Part shown: one piece after another, positions 55,215 through 64,000 of the stretch
Layout of the letters: the number at the start of each line of letters is the position of its first letter
Position numbering within the stretch: the stretch's first letter is position 1
Assembly (NCBI RefSeq): GCF_020410745.1
Contig: NZ_CP084528.1
Coordinates: forward strand, 1,798,001 to 1,862,000
Origin: Kaistella polysaccharea
GTDB lineage: Bacteria; Bacteroidota; Bacteroidia; Flavobacteriales; Weeksellaceae
Reading direction: 5' to 3'
Length of the DNA stretch: 64,000 nucleotides
Program-made: the position numbers and the translations under genes
Notes under the pieces: generated by a model
The model's database searches: none
What the model was told of the DNA's origin: nothing
The model's input: only the letters and a program-made list of their open reading frames with translations

Positions 55215-56162
55215 ATGAAAAAAATAGTTATTTTACCTCTGTTTTTTTTATTGATAACCCAATTTTTTTGGGCTCAGAAAAGTCTTGTCGGCAGTTATCA
55301 AATTTCTTCTACAAATCCTTATGATGTGGTTTCTCATTGGCTTTTGTTCGACAATAGTGAGTTTGCGGTAATAAGATCTAATACGGTGATAGCGGGAAAA
55401 TATGAACAGGTTGACGAAGAAATTGATTTCATACCAGCTGTCCCGAAGGAACCATTTCACGTTTTCGGTAGATTTAATTCAGAAATCACCGGCACTAGAA
55501 TAATGTTCAAAGGTGTAAATCTAAAAGAAAACATCTATGTGGCGACCTCTTCAGATGTGCTCTATTCTGTTCTCAAAAAGAAGGCAAAATGCGTCCCTTT
55601 TCCGCTCGCGAAGACTTTTGAAAAACCAATTTCAAACCTCATCCTCGCTAATTATGTTGGAAATGATGAAGTTGATAATAAATTCAGTTCAGAATATAAT
55701 ATAGGAGATTTTAATGATTTTATCATTTTGTATTTTAATTCTGAAACTATTCTGCCACCTGTTAAAGGGAAAATTTCCCATAATAAATTACGCGTAGAAT
55801 ACGGATTATCATCATATGAAAATTTAATAATTTCTGACTCTGATGAAATGCAGGTAGAAATGTCTGTGGAAAAACTGCAGAATTATTATAATCAGGATTC
55901 TATCATCAGTGATAATGAATATAACTTTGTCACTTTTTCTCCGGATTTAGATACCGATATTGAAAGAAGGATTTTGAATAATGGTGATTATGACTTCGAT
56001 TCATCTAACGAAGTTTTCACTGTAAAAAATTTGGAAATCAGCGAGGAAAAATTTCCTACAGATTTTGAAAGGTTATTTGTTTATAAAATAGTAGATTCTA
56101 AACCAAGTTCTACTCCAGGAAAATTAAGCAAACGCAGCCTTTTTGACTACCAATGTCATTAG
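55215..56162 (+). CDS. Secreted protein of unknown function
   Basis: A 315-residue protein with a signal peptide (MKKIVILPLFFLLITQFFWAQ). The body is rich in Asp, Glu, Asn, Ser and Tyr and predicted mostly beta. It has no Cys cluster; two Cys are seen (KAKCVPF and the C-terminal QCH). I recognise no domain and no sorting signal. It begins 8 bases after coaX and so is co-transcribed with it. Its stop faces the tadA stop with two bases between them. Confidence 0.7.
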   Translation: MKKIVILPLFFLLITQFFWAQKSLVGSYQISSTNPYDVVSHWLLFDNSEFAVIRSNTVIAGKYEQVDEEIDFIPAVPKEPFHVFGRFNSEITGTRIMFKGVNLKENIYVATSSDVLYSVLKKKAKCVPFPLAKTFEKPISNLILANYVGNDEVDNKFSSEYNIGDFNDFIILYFNSETILPPVKGKISHNKLRVEYGLSSYENLIISDSDEMQVEMSVEKLQNYYNQDSIISDNEYNFVTFSPDLDTDIERRILNNGDYDFDSSNEVFTVKNLEISEEKFPTDFERLFVYKIVDSKPSSTPGKLSKRSLFDYQCH

Positions 56163-56164
56163 TT

Positions 56165-56599
56165 TTATCTTTTAAATTTAAAGAATTCTTTTACGATTTG
56201 GGAACATTCATTTTCCATAACCCCAATCGTTATTTCAGTTTTCGGATGAAGGGTTAATGACTTATTTAGAAAACCTCTTTGTTCATCTCTCGCCCCGATT
56301 ACTACCTTAGAAATCTGCGACCAGTTTAGGGCTCCAGCACACATCACGCAAGGCTCCAGCGTGACATAAAGCGTACAGTTTTGCAGATATTTTCCACCCA
56401 AAAAATTGGCCGCTGATGTAATAGCCTGCATTTCTGCGTGTGCGGTAACATCATTCAAAGTCTCTGTGAGATTATGTGCTTTGGCGATAATTCTATTATT
56501 TGAAACAACGATACATCCAACAGGAATCTCCTCGTTTTCATAGGCGATTTGAGCTTCCATTAAAGCCATTTTCATAAAATATTCATCGGTAAACATCAT
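56165..56599 (-). CDS. tadA: tRNA adenosine(34) deaminase / nucleoside deaminase
   Basis: A 144-residue cytidine-deaminase-fold enzyme. The zinc site is HAEMQAI (His and Glu) plus PCVMCAGAL. Length and the MKMALMEAQIAYENEEIPVGC opening fit TadA, which converts A34 to inosine in tRNA-Arg. A guanine-deaminase-type substrate is less likely but cannot be excluded. Two ATG codons, at 56599 and 56596, could start it. Single gene. Confidence 0.88.
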   Translation of the reverse strand: MMFTDEYFMKMALMEAQIAYENEEIPVGCIVVSNNRIIAKAHNLTETLNDVTAHAEMQAITSAANFLGGKYLQNCTLYVTLEPCVMCAGALNWSQISKVVIGARDEQRGFLNKSLTLHPKTEITIGVMENECSQIVKEFFKFKR

Positions 56600-56624
56600 G
56601 GTAAATTAAATCAGTGGTTTATTA

Positions 56625-56663
56625 AATAAAAAAAGGTTCCGCAAAATAGTGAACCTTTTCAAT
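56625..56663 (-). terminator. Terminator after the small outer-membrane protein gene
   Basis: Minus strand GGTTCAC...GGAACC stem (AAAAGGTTC / GAACCTTTT type) followed by seven T. Confidence 0.75.
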
Positions 56664-56678
56664 GTAAATATTTAAAAG

Positions 56679-57218
56679 TTAGAATCGATATCCAATTCCT
56701 AACATTCCTTTGCCTGTAATTTTATCAAAGTTTCCGCTGCCAAATCTACGTGCAATTCCAGCACTTGCTTCGAAAACAATATTACGCTTCGCTACCCACT
56801 TACCTCCAAAACCGATTCCCAAACCAATCGTGGTATTTTTCTCCGGCGTAAAAGAAGTGTCGTAATAGCCTGGTCCTGCATTATAGTAATACGTTCCGTT
56901 ATTTGAAGTCGTAATGGGTGCAAATCCTTCCACGAAAAATCCCGAAGCATATTTTTTACCAAAATACATGCGATAATAAGGCGAAATTTGTGAAGTTATG
57001 CCACTGTCTTCGTCATTATTATCGAATAATATGATTGCATTAATTCCGATTCCAGAGTCATTACTAAGCAACCTTTCATACGAAATATTTAAGGCGGGAC
57101 CGGCAATCAGCTCAATTGGACTGATCATGATATCATTCTGCTTTTCTGCATCAACCTCCTGTGCATTTACAGTGAGGAATCCTGCGGCGAAAACTACAAA
57201 AAGTATTAATTTTTTCAT
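56679..57218 (-). CDS. Small outer-membrane beta-barrel protein
   Basis: A 179-residue protein with signal peptide (MKKLILFVVFAAGFLTVNAQ) and about eight amphipathic strands (PALNISYERLL, SPYYRMYFGKKYASGFFVEGF, GLGIGFGGKWVAKRNIVFEASAGIARRFG) ending in GYRF with terminal Phe. It fits the OmpW/DUF3575-like small barrel group. Function is unknown. Single gene with promoter box and terminator. Confidence 0.82.
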   Translation of the reverse strand: MKKLILFVVFAAGFLTVNAQEVDAEKQNDIMISPIELIAGPALNISYERLLSNDSGIGINAIILFDNNDEDSGITSQISPYYRMYFGKKYASGFFVEGFAPITTSNNGTYYYNAGPGYYDTSFTPEKNTTIGLGIGFGGKWVAKRNIVFEASAGIARRFGSGNFDKITGKGMLGIGYRF

Positions 57219-57232
57219 CGGTTAATTTTAAT

Positions 57233-57240
57233 CAAATATA
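57233..57240 (-). promoter_or_regulatory. -7 box (TAnnTTTG) for the small barrel gene
   Basis: TATATTTG on the minus strand, 14 bases before the ATG at 57218. Confidence 0.4.
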
Positions 57241-57283
57241 GAATTATATTCGTCATCATTCGCTGGTAAGAACAAACTTTGCT

Positions 57284-57913
57284 TTACTCAAAATTCATAG
57301 CTAAAGGAAGCCGAAACCGGTAACGCACTGCGGCACCTTTTATATATGCGGGAGAAAATTTATCGGGCAAAAGGTACAGTGCAATTTCCGCCTGTCTGTT
57401 AAAGGTGAAATTTTCACCATCTGCCTTTACACTGCTTATAGAACCATCTTTCTCAACAACAAAAATAAGGTTTGTCCGCATAATTTTCTGATCCGTAAGT
57501 ACTGCATCAGTATAGAAAACATTGGTGATCTGCTGCCGCATCATTTCAAAACCTCCGGGATATTTTGCATCTTTTGTAAGTTCTGCCTTCTTAGCATTTG
57601 CTGTATTTAAGTGATTTTCATCTTTAAGGAAAAATTTACTTAGATCCTCCCGGATTTTAACTTTTATTAAAGCATTCACGAGCGCATTATTCTGAATACT
57701 GTCTAATTTTACCATAAACTCCTGAAAGTCATTGCGTACCGTCAATTTATTTGCATTATCAGCTTCACTATCAAACCGTTTTTTAAATTCTTTATTGAGC
57801 ATGTAGCGCTGGTAATCGTAAAATTTCGTCACTTCTTTAAATTCTTCATTTTGCTGTCCAAAACAAAGGGAAAGCAATAAAATAAAGAATATTTGTAACG
57901 ATTTTTTAAACAT
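57284..57913 (-). CDS. Secreted protein with TonB-like C-terminal domain
   Basis: A 209-residue protein with signal peptide (MFKKSLQIFFILLLSLCFG) and then a helical region to about residue 110. The C-terminal 90 residues look like the flavobacterial TonB C-terminal fold: YPGGFEMMRQQITNVFY, LIFVVEKDGSISSVKADG and the closing VRYRFRLPLAMNF. There is no membrane-spanning anchor beyond the signal peptide, so it is not a normal TonB. It may bind receptors or be an envelope protein of unknown role. Confidence 0.72.
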   Translation of the reverse strand: MFKKSLQIFFILLLSLCFGQQNEEFKEVTKFYDYQRYMLNKEFKKRFDSEADNANKLTVRNDFQEFMVKLDSIQNNALVNALIKVKIREDLSKFFLKDENHLNTANAKKAELTKDAKYPGGFEMMRQQITNVFYTDAVLTDQKIMRTNLIFVVEKDGSISSVKADGENFTFNRQAEIALYLLPDKFSPAYIKGAAVRYRFRLPLAMNFE

Positions 57914-57995
57914 AGCGCGTAAAATGATGTAGTAAAAATAAATAAAATAAATGAGATTGAGGGCTGTTAAATTCTAGTAGCCTCAACTATTCCAT

Positions 57996-58027
57996 AAAAA
58001 AGTCCCGCTCTATAAGAACGGGACTTC
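57996..58027 (-). terminator. Terminator after rplY
   Basis: Stem AAGTCCCG / CGGGACTT; the minus strand has six T after it. Confidence 0.82.
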
Positions 58028-58046
58028 ATATCATTTAAACGCTAAA

Positions 58047-58682
58047 TTATTCTGCGCTTGTAGCTTCTGCTTCAGGAGTTTCACCTTCTGGAGTTGCTGT
58101 TTCATCTTCATCCTCATCAACGGCACCACCTTTAAGAGCAGTTCTCGCCATTTTCACAGCTACTACTACTGCATTATCTGGATGCATGAAAGTAAATCCT
58201 TCTGCTTTCACATCACCAACATAAAGTTTACTACCAATTTTCAACGGGGTAATATCTACCACGATCTCATCTGGCAAATTTGCAGGAATTGCTTTTACCT
58301 TCAGTTTTCTGAAAGACTGTCTTAGCGCACCACCAGCAACAACACCTTTAGAACGACCTGTTAATCTTACAGGAACTTCCATAACTACTGGTTTGTCATC
58401 TGACAATTGGTAGAAATCTGCGTGTAAGATTTTGTCTGTTAAAGGGTGGAATTGAATGTCCTGAAGTACGGCAGGAATAGTGTTTCCGTCAACTTCAATA
58501 GATACCGTGTGTGCTTCAGGAGTGTAGACTAACCCTTTGAATGATCTTTCTTCTGCAGAAAAATTAAGGGTTTCTTTGCCTCCGTAAACAACACAAGGAA
58601 CTAATTCAGCATCACGTAAAGCTTTAGTAGACTTTTTGCCCACGCTTTCTCTTTTTGTACCTTGAATTGTAATTGATTTCAT
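58047..58682 (-). CDS. rplY: 50S ribosomal protein L25/general stress protein Ctc
   Basis: Binds 5S rRNA. The 211-residue long form has the L25 domain ([23 protein letters not shown] to about residue 90) and the Ctc C-terminal beta domain ([22 protein letters not shown]). A Glu-rich tail ([19 protein letters not shown]) follows, common in Bacteroidota. It lies 47 bases downstream of prs; this prs-rplY pairing is widespread in bacteria, and its own promoter box also lies in the gap. Confidence 0.96.
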   Translation of the reverse strand: MKSITIQGTKRESVGKKSTKALRDAELVPCVVYGGKETLNFSAEERSFKGLVYTPEAHTVSIEVDGNTIPAVLQDIQFHPLTDKILHADFYQLSDDKPVVMEVPVRLTGRSKGVVAGGALRQSFRKLKVKAIPANLPDEIVVDITPLKIGSKLYVGDVKAEGFTFMHPDNAVVVAVKMARTALKGGAVDEDEDETATPEGETPEAEATSAE

Positions 58683-58710
58683 TATCGTAAATTAATAAAT
58701 TTTAAGGGTG

Positions 58711-58718
58711 CAAAGATA
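58711..58718 (-). promoter_or_regulatory. -7 box (TAnnTTTG) for rplY
   Basis: TATCTTTG on the minus strand, 28 bases before the ATG at 58682. Confidence 0.4.
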
Positions 58719-58729
58719 TAAATAAAATA

Positions 58730-59668
58730 TTAGATAATGAATTTATCGCTGATGGATTTGTGCTGATGGACCATTTTCATCACATCTGCAAAAAGTTCTG
58801 CACAGGAAAGTACTTTTATTTTAGAAGATAATTCGGTCTTCACTGGAATAGTGTCGGTAACGATTACTTCCGCAAGTTGGGAATTTTCTATATTTTCATA
58901 TGCATTCCCGGAAAGAACTCCGTGTGTTGCCATGGCTCGAACACTTTTTGCACCATTTGCCATGATTATTTCTGCTGCTTTGCACAAAGTACCTGCAGTA
59001 TCTATCATATCATCAATAAGAATAACATTCCGTCCGGCAACATCACCAATTAGGAACATTTCATCAACAACATTGGCCTTTTTTCTTTCTTTGTACGCGA
59101 TGACGACATCTGCTCCTAAATGACCAGCGTAATTCTTCGCTCTTTTCGCTCCACCCATATCAGGTGAGGCGATGGTCAGTTCCGGTAAATTTAATTTTTG
59201 AATATAATCAATAAAAATAGTGGAAGCATATAAATGATCTACGGGAATTTCAAAGAAACCCTGAATCTGATCAGCGTGCAAATCCATCGTCATAATACGC
59301 GTTGCTCCGGCAGCAGTGAGTAAGTTCGCCACCAACTTCGCTCCAATTGGTGCTCTGGGCTGATCTTTTCGATCTTGACGGGCCAAACCATAGTAAGGCA
59401 GAACCACTGTTATGCTTTTCGCTGATGCACGCTTAGAAGCGTCGATCATGAGTAACAATTCTAGTAAATTGTCTGCAGGCGGAAATGTTGAACCAATCAA
59501 AAATACCCGCGCACCGCGCACAGATTGATCTAAAACGGGTTCAAACTCACCGTCGCTGAATTCCTGAAAATTAATTTTACCCATTTCCTGCCCATAAAAC
59601 TGGGCGATTTTCTCTGCCAGAACTTTACTCGTTCGGGTAGAAAATAAATAACTTGCCTGATCAACCAT
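58730..59668 (-). CDS. prs: Ribose-phosphate pyrophosphokinase
   Basis: Makes PRPP from ribose-5-phosphate and ATP. The 312 residues show the FSDGEFEPVL flexible loop, YYGLARQDRKDQPRAPI, the metal-binding MTMDLHADQIQGFF (the HADQIQGFF segment near residue 133), and the PRPP loop VILIDDMIDTAGTL. Normal class I length. With pyrD in the same window it feeds nucleotide synthesis. Confidence 0.97.
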   Translation of the reverse strand: MVDQASYLFSTRTSKVLAEKIAQFYGQEMGKINFQEFSDGEFEPVLDQSVRGARVFLIGSTFPPADNLLELLLMIDASKRASAKSITVVLPYYGLARQDRKDQPRAPIGAKLVANLLTAAGATRIMTMDLHADQIQGFFEIPVDHLYASTIFIDYIQKLNLPELTIASPDMGGAKRAKNYAGHLGADVVIAYKERKKANVVDEMFLIGDVAGRNVILIDDMIDTAGTLCKAAEIIMANGAKSVRAMATHGVLSGNAYENIENSQLAEVIVTDTIPVKTELSSKIKVLSCAELFADVMKMVHQHKSISDKFII

Positions 59669-59687
59669 TTTTACTTTATTAGATGTG

Positions 59688-59695
59688 CAAATTTA
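59688..59695 (-). promoter_or_regulatory. -7 box (TAnnTTTG) for prs
   Basis: TAAATTTG on the minus strand, 19 bases before the ATG at 59668. Confidence 0.4.
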
Positions 59696-59696
59696 A

Positions 59697-59740
59697 AAAA
59701 AATAAAACCACTCGAAGTACTCAAGTGGTTTTATTATTAG
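59697..59740 (-). terminator. Terminator after the GDSL hydrolase gene
   Basis: Stem AAAACCACT / AGTGGTTTT; the minus strand continues into a T-rich run. Confidence 0.75.
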
Positions 59741-59758
59741 CTATTATTCTTTAATAAT

Positions 59759-61321
59759 TTAAGGAAATGTTACGCCAGAATAACTATTTACATTCACCAA
59801 TGGTAATGTTGATTTATACTTGTCATTAATGGCCTCAATAAATTCGTTGGCTAAAATTGCATAACCACGTCCTGTTGGGTGCACCCCATCAAGAGAGAAC
59901 GAACCACCTGTTACGAAAGTTGAGGTATATTTTACACCATCAAACTGAATTCCTCCCGTAGCGTTAAGTTCACCCATTTTAGTGTTCGCATCAACAAATG
60001 CTAGTCCGTATGCGGAAGCTAAACTTTGAATTGATTTATTGTACGCAGCAACTGCCTTTGCAATTTTACCTACTTCTGTTGATGTAAGTGAATATTGATC
60101 AGCTAAAGGGAAAGAAGCTCCGTTGATAAATTGGGAAGTTGCTGTTGCTGGCTGACCAGTTAATGCATCTAAACCTAAAACCGTAGAAGCTGTTAGTAGA
60201 ATTAATTCTCCTTTTTTCGCTTGTCTCGCCTGGCCGAAAGCTTTTCCTAAAAATGCTGCCTGTGCCGCGGGATAACCACTTGCACTTAAAACCGCAGTAA
60301 GCTGTGCTGATAAATTCGGTAAAGAATTATCTACCACAATAACCGGGTTGTTCCCAGCTTTCACTAATGAAAAACGATCTGGTGCTCCCAAGTACGTAAG
60401 TGCGCCAATCATTGGTTGGTATAAACCAGCATTTAAAGCTTGTGCTTTTGCAGCATCTAATGCAATCGTATTATAAGGAACACGGTTGAAATATGGAATT
60501 TTAGTTACATCAGGAATATTAGCAATTACCCCTTTTGTGGAACCCACGCTTTTCAATCCATCAAGCATACTTTTAATAACTCCACCAACAAGAGTTGGAT
60601 CAGAGATGTCATTTGCCATGTAAGTGGTAGGATCCATATTCCCCGTTTGATCAACCGCAGGAGTGTATGTGGTTACATTACCAACTGTTTGAGAATTCAT
60701 TCCCCCATTGGTTGCATAAGATAAAACATCATTATTACCAATCCAAAGAGAAAAGAAAGTTGGTTTTTGATCCATCGCATCAGCGATTACAGATGAGGTC
60801 GCTGGATTTTTTGCAAAACGCACAAAATAAGGGTTCGCTCTACCAACTGCAAGATTCGCCGGATTTCCGTAACCTGGCGCTACAAGATGGTAAGACTTAG
60901 CACCCGGAACTCCCATATTATTATAAGGACCTGAACTATAAATGTTCGCAAGTGTTGTTGTTCCTGTTCCTGAAGCTACAGCTAAACCAAGAGTAGAAGT
61001 TAATACGCGTTTGTTAGAAATACCAACTGAAGGAATACCTCCTAAATTATCAGCCATCAAAGGCTGTTTGAAAACACCGCCACCGGCAAGAGCCATTTGC
61101 TGTGCAATCATGGATGGAAACGATTCTGTTTGTCCATCAATATACAAAGCTCCATCTCTATAACCCGATGTAAGGGAATTCCCGATTGCAACATATTTGC
61201 TGAAATCTGCCTGCCCACTCGTTACAGCGATATTAGAAACATCCGTATCAAAGTCTGTGTTACAACTCACAGTGCACAATAATGCTGCTACTGCAATGGT
61301 TGAAAATACTATTTTTTTCAT
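59759..61321 (-). CDS. SGNH/GDSL hydrolase lipoprotein
   Basis: A 520-residue lipoprotein, started at ATG 61321 (an in-frame TTG is 6 bases up); lipobox CTVSC. SGNH blocks are visible: the nucleophile in AIGNSLTSGYRDG, WIGNNDVLSYA (block III), and the catalytic Asp/His in SLDGVHPTGRGYAI near the C-terminus. It probably cleaves esters of lipids or acylated sugars in the envelope. It starts 13 bases after the FadL-type gene, so the two are likely co-transcribed and may both handle fatty substrates; that link is inference. Confidence 0.92.
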   Translation of the reverse strand: MKKIVFSTIAVAALLCTVSCNTDFDTDVSNIAVTSGQADFSKYVAIGNSLTSGYRDGALYIDGQTESFPSMIAQQMALAGGGVFKQPLMADNLGGIPSVGISNKRVLTSTLGLAVASGTGTTTLANIYSSGPYNNMGVPGAKSYHLVAPGYGNPANLAVGRANPYFVRFAKNPATSSVIADAMDQKPTFFSLWIGNNDVLSYATNGGMNSQTVGNVTTYTPAVDQTGNMDPTTYMANDISDPTLVGGVIKSMLDGLKSVGSTKGVIANIPDVTKIPYFNRVPYNTIALDAAKAQALNAGLYQPMIGALTYLGAPDRFSLVKAGNNPVIVVDNSLPNLSAQLTAVLSASGYPAAQAAFLGKAFGQARQAKKGELILLTASTVLGLDALTGQPATATSQFINGASFPLADQYSLTSTEVGKIAKAVAAYNKSIQSLASAYGLAFVDANTKMGELNATGGIQFDGVKYTSTFVTGGSFSLDGVHPTGRGYAILANEFIEAINDKYKSTLPLVNVNSYSGVTFP

Positions 61322-61334
61322 AATCAATTAATTC

Positions 61335-62573
61335 TTAAAATGCGTTATATGATAGACCTAAGCCGAAATAATAGGCTTTAGCTTTAGCCTGTCCGTAGAA
61401 ATTATTATAAGCGTTTTCAACCGCTCTACTTTTTGGAAATGCGATTCCACCTGCGATATCTACTCCAAATCCTTTCATCAAATTAACTCCTAAACCTGCT
61501 GTAATAACATTAGCGTCAAACGATGGCGTTTCTGCTTGGAAATTTTTATCTGAATAAGGTGATTCATCATAGTAATATCCCGCACGTGCTGCAAACATAT
61601 CATTGATCTGATACTGCGTTCCTACTCTATAAGTGTGCGTGTTCTTAAAATTCTTAGGACTTACCAAAATTGTGGGGTCATTCGGCTGATTACCAATTGG
61701 TGCATTCGCAAAATCAAGGGTAAGTTCGTTATATCGCTCCCAACCACTGTAATTAAAATCTCCAGAAACCATCCACTTCGGTGTGATCTTATAAGTAAGA
61801 CCCACGGTATATTCGTCTACTAAAGGCAATGTCGCTTTAAATGAGTCTGTTCCAGCAGCATCAAGACCCAAATTAGGGTATAATGAAGGAGAAATATCAA
61901 AGGTTACTTTACCATTATCTGCCTGCATATCAATTGGAGAGCGGTACGCGATGCTTACGTCCAACTTTTCAGTTGGCTTCAAATAAAATCCAACGCCAAA
62001 ACCACTACCAGATGCTTTATCATCGGTAAGATTTAGACTTCCTCCTAATTGCGTCACCGCTTTATCCCAGTTTACACTTCCTTTCGCATAAATATAACTA
62101 CCTCCGACAGAAGCCCAAGGCGCCAATTTAAAGGACACCATTGGCTGGAAATAAAATGCTTTTAATTCTAACCGCTGAACGATTTCACGACCTGCCCAAT
62201 CTGAAGGCCACTCTATCGTGCTACCAAACGGCGTCGAAAAGTTAAAACCTACAGAAACATTGTCTAAAACTCTATAAGCAATGGCTGCATAGATAGGAGT
62301 TCCAATTGGACTATTGGTTTCGTAAGATTGAAGGGTAGATAAATTTTGGTATGTCACGCTTGATTTCGCACCGAAACCACCGGCTGCAATGCTTAATTTA
62401 GCTGGTATAAAAGACATCCCAGCAGGATTGAAAAATGTTACACTTGCATCATCTGTATGTGCACTTGTGTGAGCCATGGCCAATTGTTTTACACCTTGCA
62501 AAGAAACTCTAAAGCCTCCGGCATAAGAAAGAACGCCGGCCAACAATGCTGTTGTTACAACTATTTTTTTCAT
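61335..62573 (-). CDS. OmpP1/FadL/TodX-family outer-membrane transporter
   Basis: A 412-residue outer-membrane barrel for hydrophobic compounds such as long-chain fatty acids. Signal peptide (MKKIVVTTALLAGVLSYAGG), then the FadL N-terminal plug QGVKQLAMAHTSAHTDDASVTFFNPAGM with the NPAG motif. The barrel strands follow, and it ends in GLGLSYNAF with a final Phe. First gene of the pair with the GDSL hydrolase. Confidence 0.95.
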   Translation of the reverse strand: MKKIVVTTALLAGVLSYAGGFRVSLQGVKQLAMAHTSAHTDDASVTFFNPAGMSFIPAKLSIAAGGFGAKSSVTYQNLSTLQSYETNSPIGTPIYAAIAYRVLDNVSVGFNFSTPFGSTIEWPSDWAGREIVQRLELKAFYFQPMVSFKLAPWASVGGSYIYAKGSVNWDKAVTQLGGSLNLTDDKASGSGFGVGFYLKPTEKLDVSIAYRSPIDMQADNGKVTFDISPSLYPNLGLDAAGTDSFKATLPLVDEYTVGLTYKITPKWMVSGDFNYSGWERYNELTLDFANAPIGNQPNDPTILVSPKNFKNTHTYRVGTQYQINDMFAARAGYYYDESPYSDKNFQAETPSFDANVITAGLGVNLMKGFGVDIAGGIAFPKSRAVENAYNNFYGQAKAKAYYFGLGLSYNAF

Positions 62574-62592
62574 AAAATCATTATTAATGTCC

Positions 62593-62600
62593 CAAATATA
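62593..62600 (-). promoter_or_regulatory. -7 box (TAnnTTTG) for the FadL/GDSL pair
   Basis: TATATTTG on the minus strand, 19 bases before the ATG at 62573. The divergent gap to 62961 is otherwise very AT-rich and holds no gene. Confidence 0.4.
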
Positions 62601-62904
62601 AAATTATTTTTTAAACAATTGTTAATTATTCTTAAAATATTTCAAACATATTTCGAAAATAGAGCAGTGTTTAAATGTTAATTTTCGGTAAAGACGTGGT
62701 AACAGCTGTTTTTAATGGAATCTTAATCGAATTATAAATCATTTTACACCGAGTGTTTAAATTAAATAAATTACCAAAATAGATAAATTTTTACCGGCAG
62801 TCCTATTGTATGATTTGCATAATAAATTCATATTCATTAAATATTTGATAAAAAATTATAGATTTTTATGAACTTTAAAAAATAGCATGTGTAAAAGAAT
62901 GACT

Positions 62905-62938
62905 TTTGACTGATACCAAAAAAATTATACTAAATTTG
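62905..62938 (+). promoter_or_regulatory. Promoter of the RicT-like gene
   Basis: TTTG at 62905-62908, 22 bases of spacing, TAAATTTG at 62931-62938, 23 bases before the ATG at 62962. Confidence 0.5.
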
Positions 62939-62961
62939 CAACATATAACAAAAATATAAAT

Positions 62962-64000
62962 ATGAGTTGTGGATGCAAAACATCCGGCGATTCGTCCCAT
63001 TCATGCGGAACAAAATCCGCAAATGGCTGTGAAAGTGTAGATACGTGTGGCAATAGTTATAAATTAAGTGTTTTCGATTGGCTTTCTGATATCAATAATC
63101 CTTCTCAATCTCAAACTGATTTTGTGGAAGTTAGATTCAAGAATGATCGTAAATTTTTCTATAAAAACATCAATAAATTGCCGCTTCATATTGGAAGCAT
63201 TGTCACTGTAGAATCAAGTCCGGGTCACGATATAGGTGTGGTAAGCCTTACTGGAGAATTGGTTAAAATTCAGATGAAAAAGAAATACGTCACTGAAGAT
63301 AACCCTCTGAAAATTTACCGATTAGCCAACCAAAAAGACATTGAAGTTTGGCAGGAAGTAAGAGCAAAAGAAGAAAGTGTAAAAGTACAAGGCCGTAAAA
63401 TTGCCTACGCGCTTAATCTTGAAATGAAAATCACAGATGTTGAATTTCAGGGAGATGGCGGTAAAGTAACTTTCTATTATACAGCGGATAACCGTGTAGA
63501 TTTTCGGCAATTAATCAAAGAATTTGCCTCACTTTTCCGTACGAAAATTGATATGAAACAAATCGGTTTTCGTCAGGAAGCTGCAAAAGTTGGTGGAATA
63601 GGATCGTGCGGACGAGAATTGTGTTGCTCGACTTGGCTGACGGATTTCCGATCAGTGAACACCAATGCAGCACGTTATCAACAACTGAGCATTAATCCGC
63701 AGAAATTAGCGGGACAATGTGGGAAACTTAAATGTTGCCTTAATTATGAACTCGACAGTTATCTCGATGCTTTAAGTGACTTTCCTTCTTCAAATTCAAC
63801 CATTGAAACTGAAAAAGGGAAAGCCTTCTGTATTAAAATTGATGTTTTCAAAAAAAGAATGTGGTTCGCATACGTAGACCACTCTATGTCATGGTACGAT
63901 TTAGATGTGCAGGACGTAAAAAAACTGATTGCCCAAAACAAAAAAGGGGAAAAAGCACCGCCGCTGGAGGATTTAAAAACCAATGATATTCCCGTAAAAT
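62962..64000 (+). CDS. RicT/PSP1-domain protein, 5' part
   Basis: The frame opens at ATG 62962 and stays open to the window edge, giving 346 residues without a stop. The N-terminus is Cys-rich (MSCGCKTSGDSSHSCGTKS, more Cys to about residue 30). The PSP1 domain follows, with its signatures FFYKNINKLPLHIGSIVTV, IDMKQIGFRQEAAKVGGIG, SCGRELCCSTWL and AGQCGKLKCCLNYE. In Bacillus RicT (YaaT), part of the RicAFT complex, such Cys help hold Fe-S clusters and the complex promotes RNA processing. A similar role here is inference. The C-terminus is missing. Confidence 0.9.
   Translation, partial: MSCGCKTSGDSSHSCGTKSANGCESVDTCGNSYKLSVFDWLSDINNPSQSQTDFVEVRFKNDRKFFYKNINKLPLHIGSIVTVESSPGHDIGVVSLTGELVKIQMKKKYVTEDNPLKIYRLANQKDIEVWQEVRAKEESVKVQGRKIAYALNLEMKITDVEFQGDGGKVTFYYTADNRVDFRQLIKEFASLFRTKIDMKQIGFRQEAAKVGGIGSCGRELCCSTWLTDFRSVNTNAARYQQLSINPQKLAGQCGKLKCCLNYELDSYLDALSDFPSSNSTIETEKGKAFCIKIDVFKKRMWFAYVDHSMSWYDLDVQDVKKLIAQNKKGEKAPPLEDLKTNDIPVK

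Overview
The window looks like a chromosome segment of a flavobacterium in the Chryseobacterium/Kaistella (Weeksellaceae) group. Three things support this. The DNA is AT-rich. Most genes have the Bacteroidota -7 promoter box TAnnTTTG shortly upstream and no clear Shine-Dalgarno sequence. The gene set is typical of the group: DUF3078, DUF4382, DUF885, type III glutamine synthetase, group III truncated haemoglobin, long-form L25/Ctc and flavobacterial TonB-type proteins. The genus is inferred, not proven. Most of the window is housekeeping DNA; no phage, plasmid, IS element, rRNA operon or CRISPR array is visible.

Layout. 1-2145: 3' part of a TonB-dependent receptor and a small lipoprotein with two copies of a His/Cys motif. 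2286-5701: Cys-rich protein, lipoprotein MsrB, DUF445 protein and dihydroorotate dehydrogenase. 5865-8315: two-gene K+ uptake system (membrane subunit plus NAD-binding regulator). 8377-14487: a secreted unknown, glycyl-tRNA synthetase, serine hydrolase, SufS, and the divergent pair bcp/nth. 14491-19127: four-PAS histidine kinase with a response regulator, and a DUF885 lipoprotein. 19305-23076: an acidic unknown, exbB-exbD-tonB-like and folC. 23126-24378: tRNA-Val genes with a 471-bp tandem array carrying a GIY-YIG nuclease gene. 24508-32983: comM-like ATPase, DUF4382, DUF3078, rhomboid, dprA, gdhA, a Cys-cluster protein and truncated haemoglobin. 33037-38165 and on to 41097: alkD-like, glutaminase, hflX, META, GNAT and the haem operon hemA-C-D-E. 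41349-46990: the rod-shape operon mreB-C-D, pbp2, rodA. 47226-55206: NlpC/P60 peptidase, glnN, a nucleosidase-like DUF6909 protein, M1 peptidase and coaX. 55215-64000: a secreted unknown, tadA, outer-membrane proteins, rplY, prs, GDSL hydrolase, FadL-type porin and the start of a RicT/PSP1 gene that runs off the window.

Genes that work together: hemA, hemC, hemD and hemE take glutamyl-tRNA towards haem (hemB and later steps are elsewhere). The mre/pbp2/rodA genes build the elongasome. The Exb/TonB-like genes energise outer-membrane receptors such as the one at the left edge. GdhA, GlnN and glutaminase are three separate nitrogen-assimilation or nitrogen-release genes.

The least ordinary signals are four. 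(1) The tRNA-Val/GIY-YIG tandem array, with pseudo-tRNA fragments at the unit joints and a scarred last copy. (2) Two intergenic elements, at about 8963-9028 and 32446-32528, that share two sequence boxes and a nearly identical 13-nt hairpin loop although their stems differ, which suggests a structured RNA or repeat family. (3) An endonuclease III with no cysteine at all, so without its iron-sulphur cluster. (4) The HGxPxHRCD repeat lipoprotein beside the TonB-dependent receptor.
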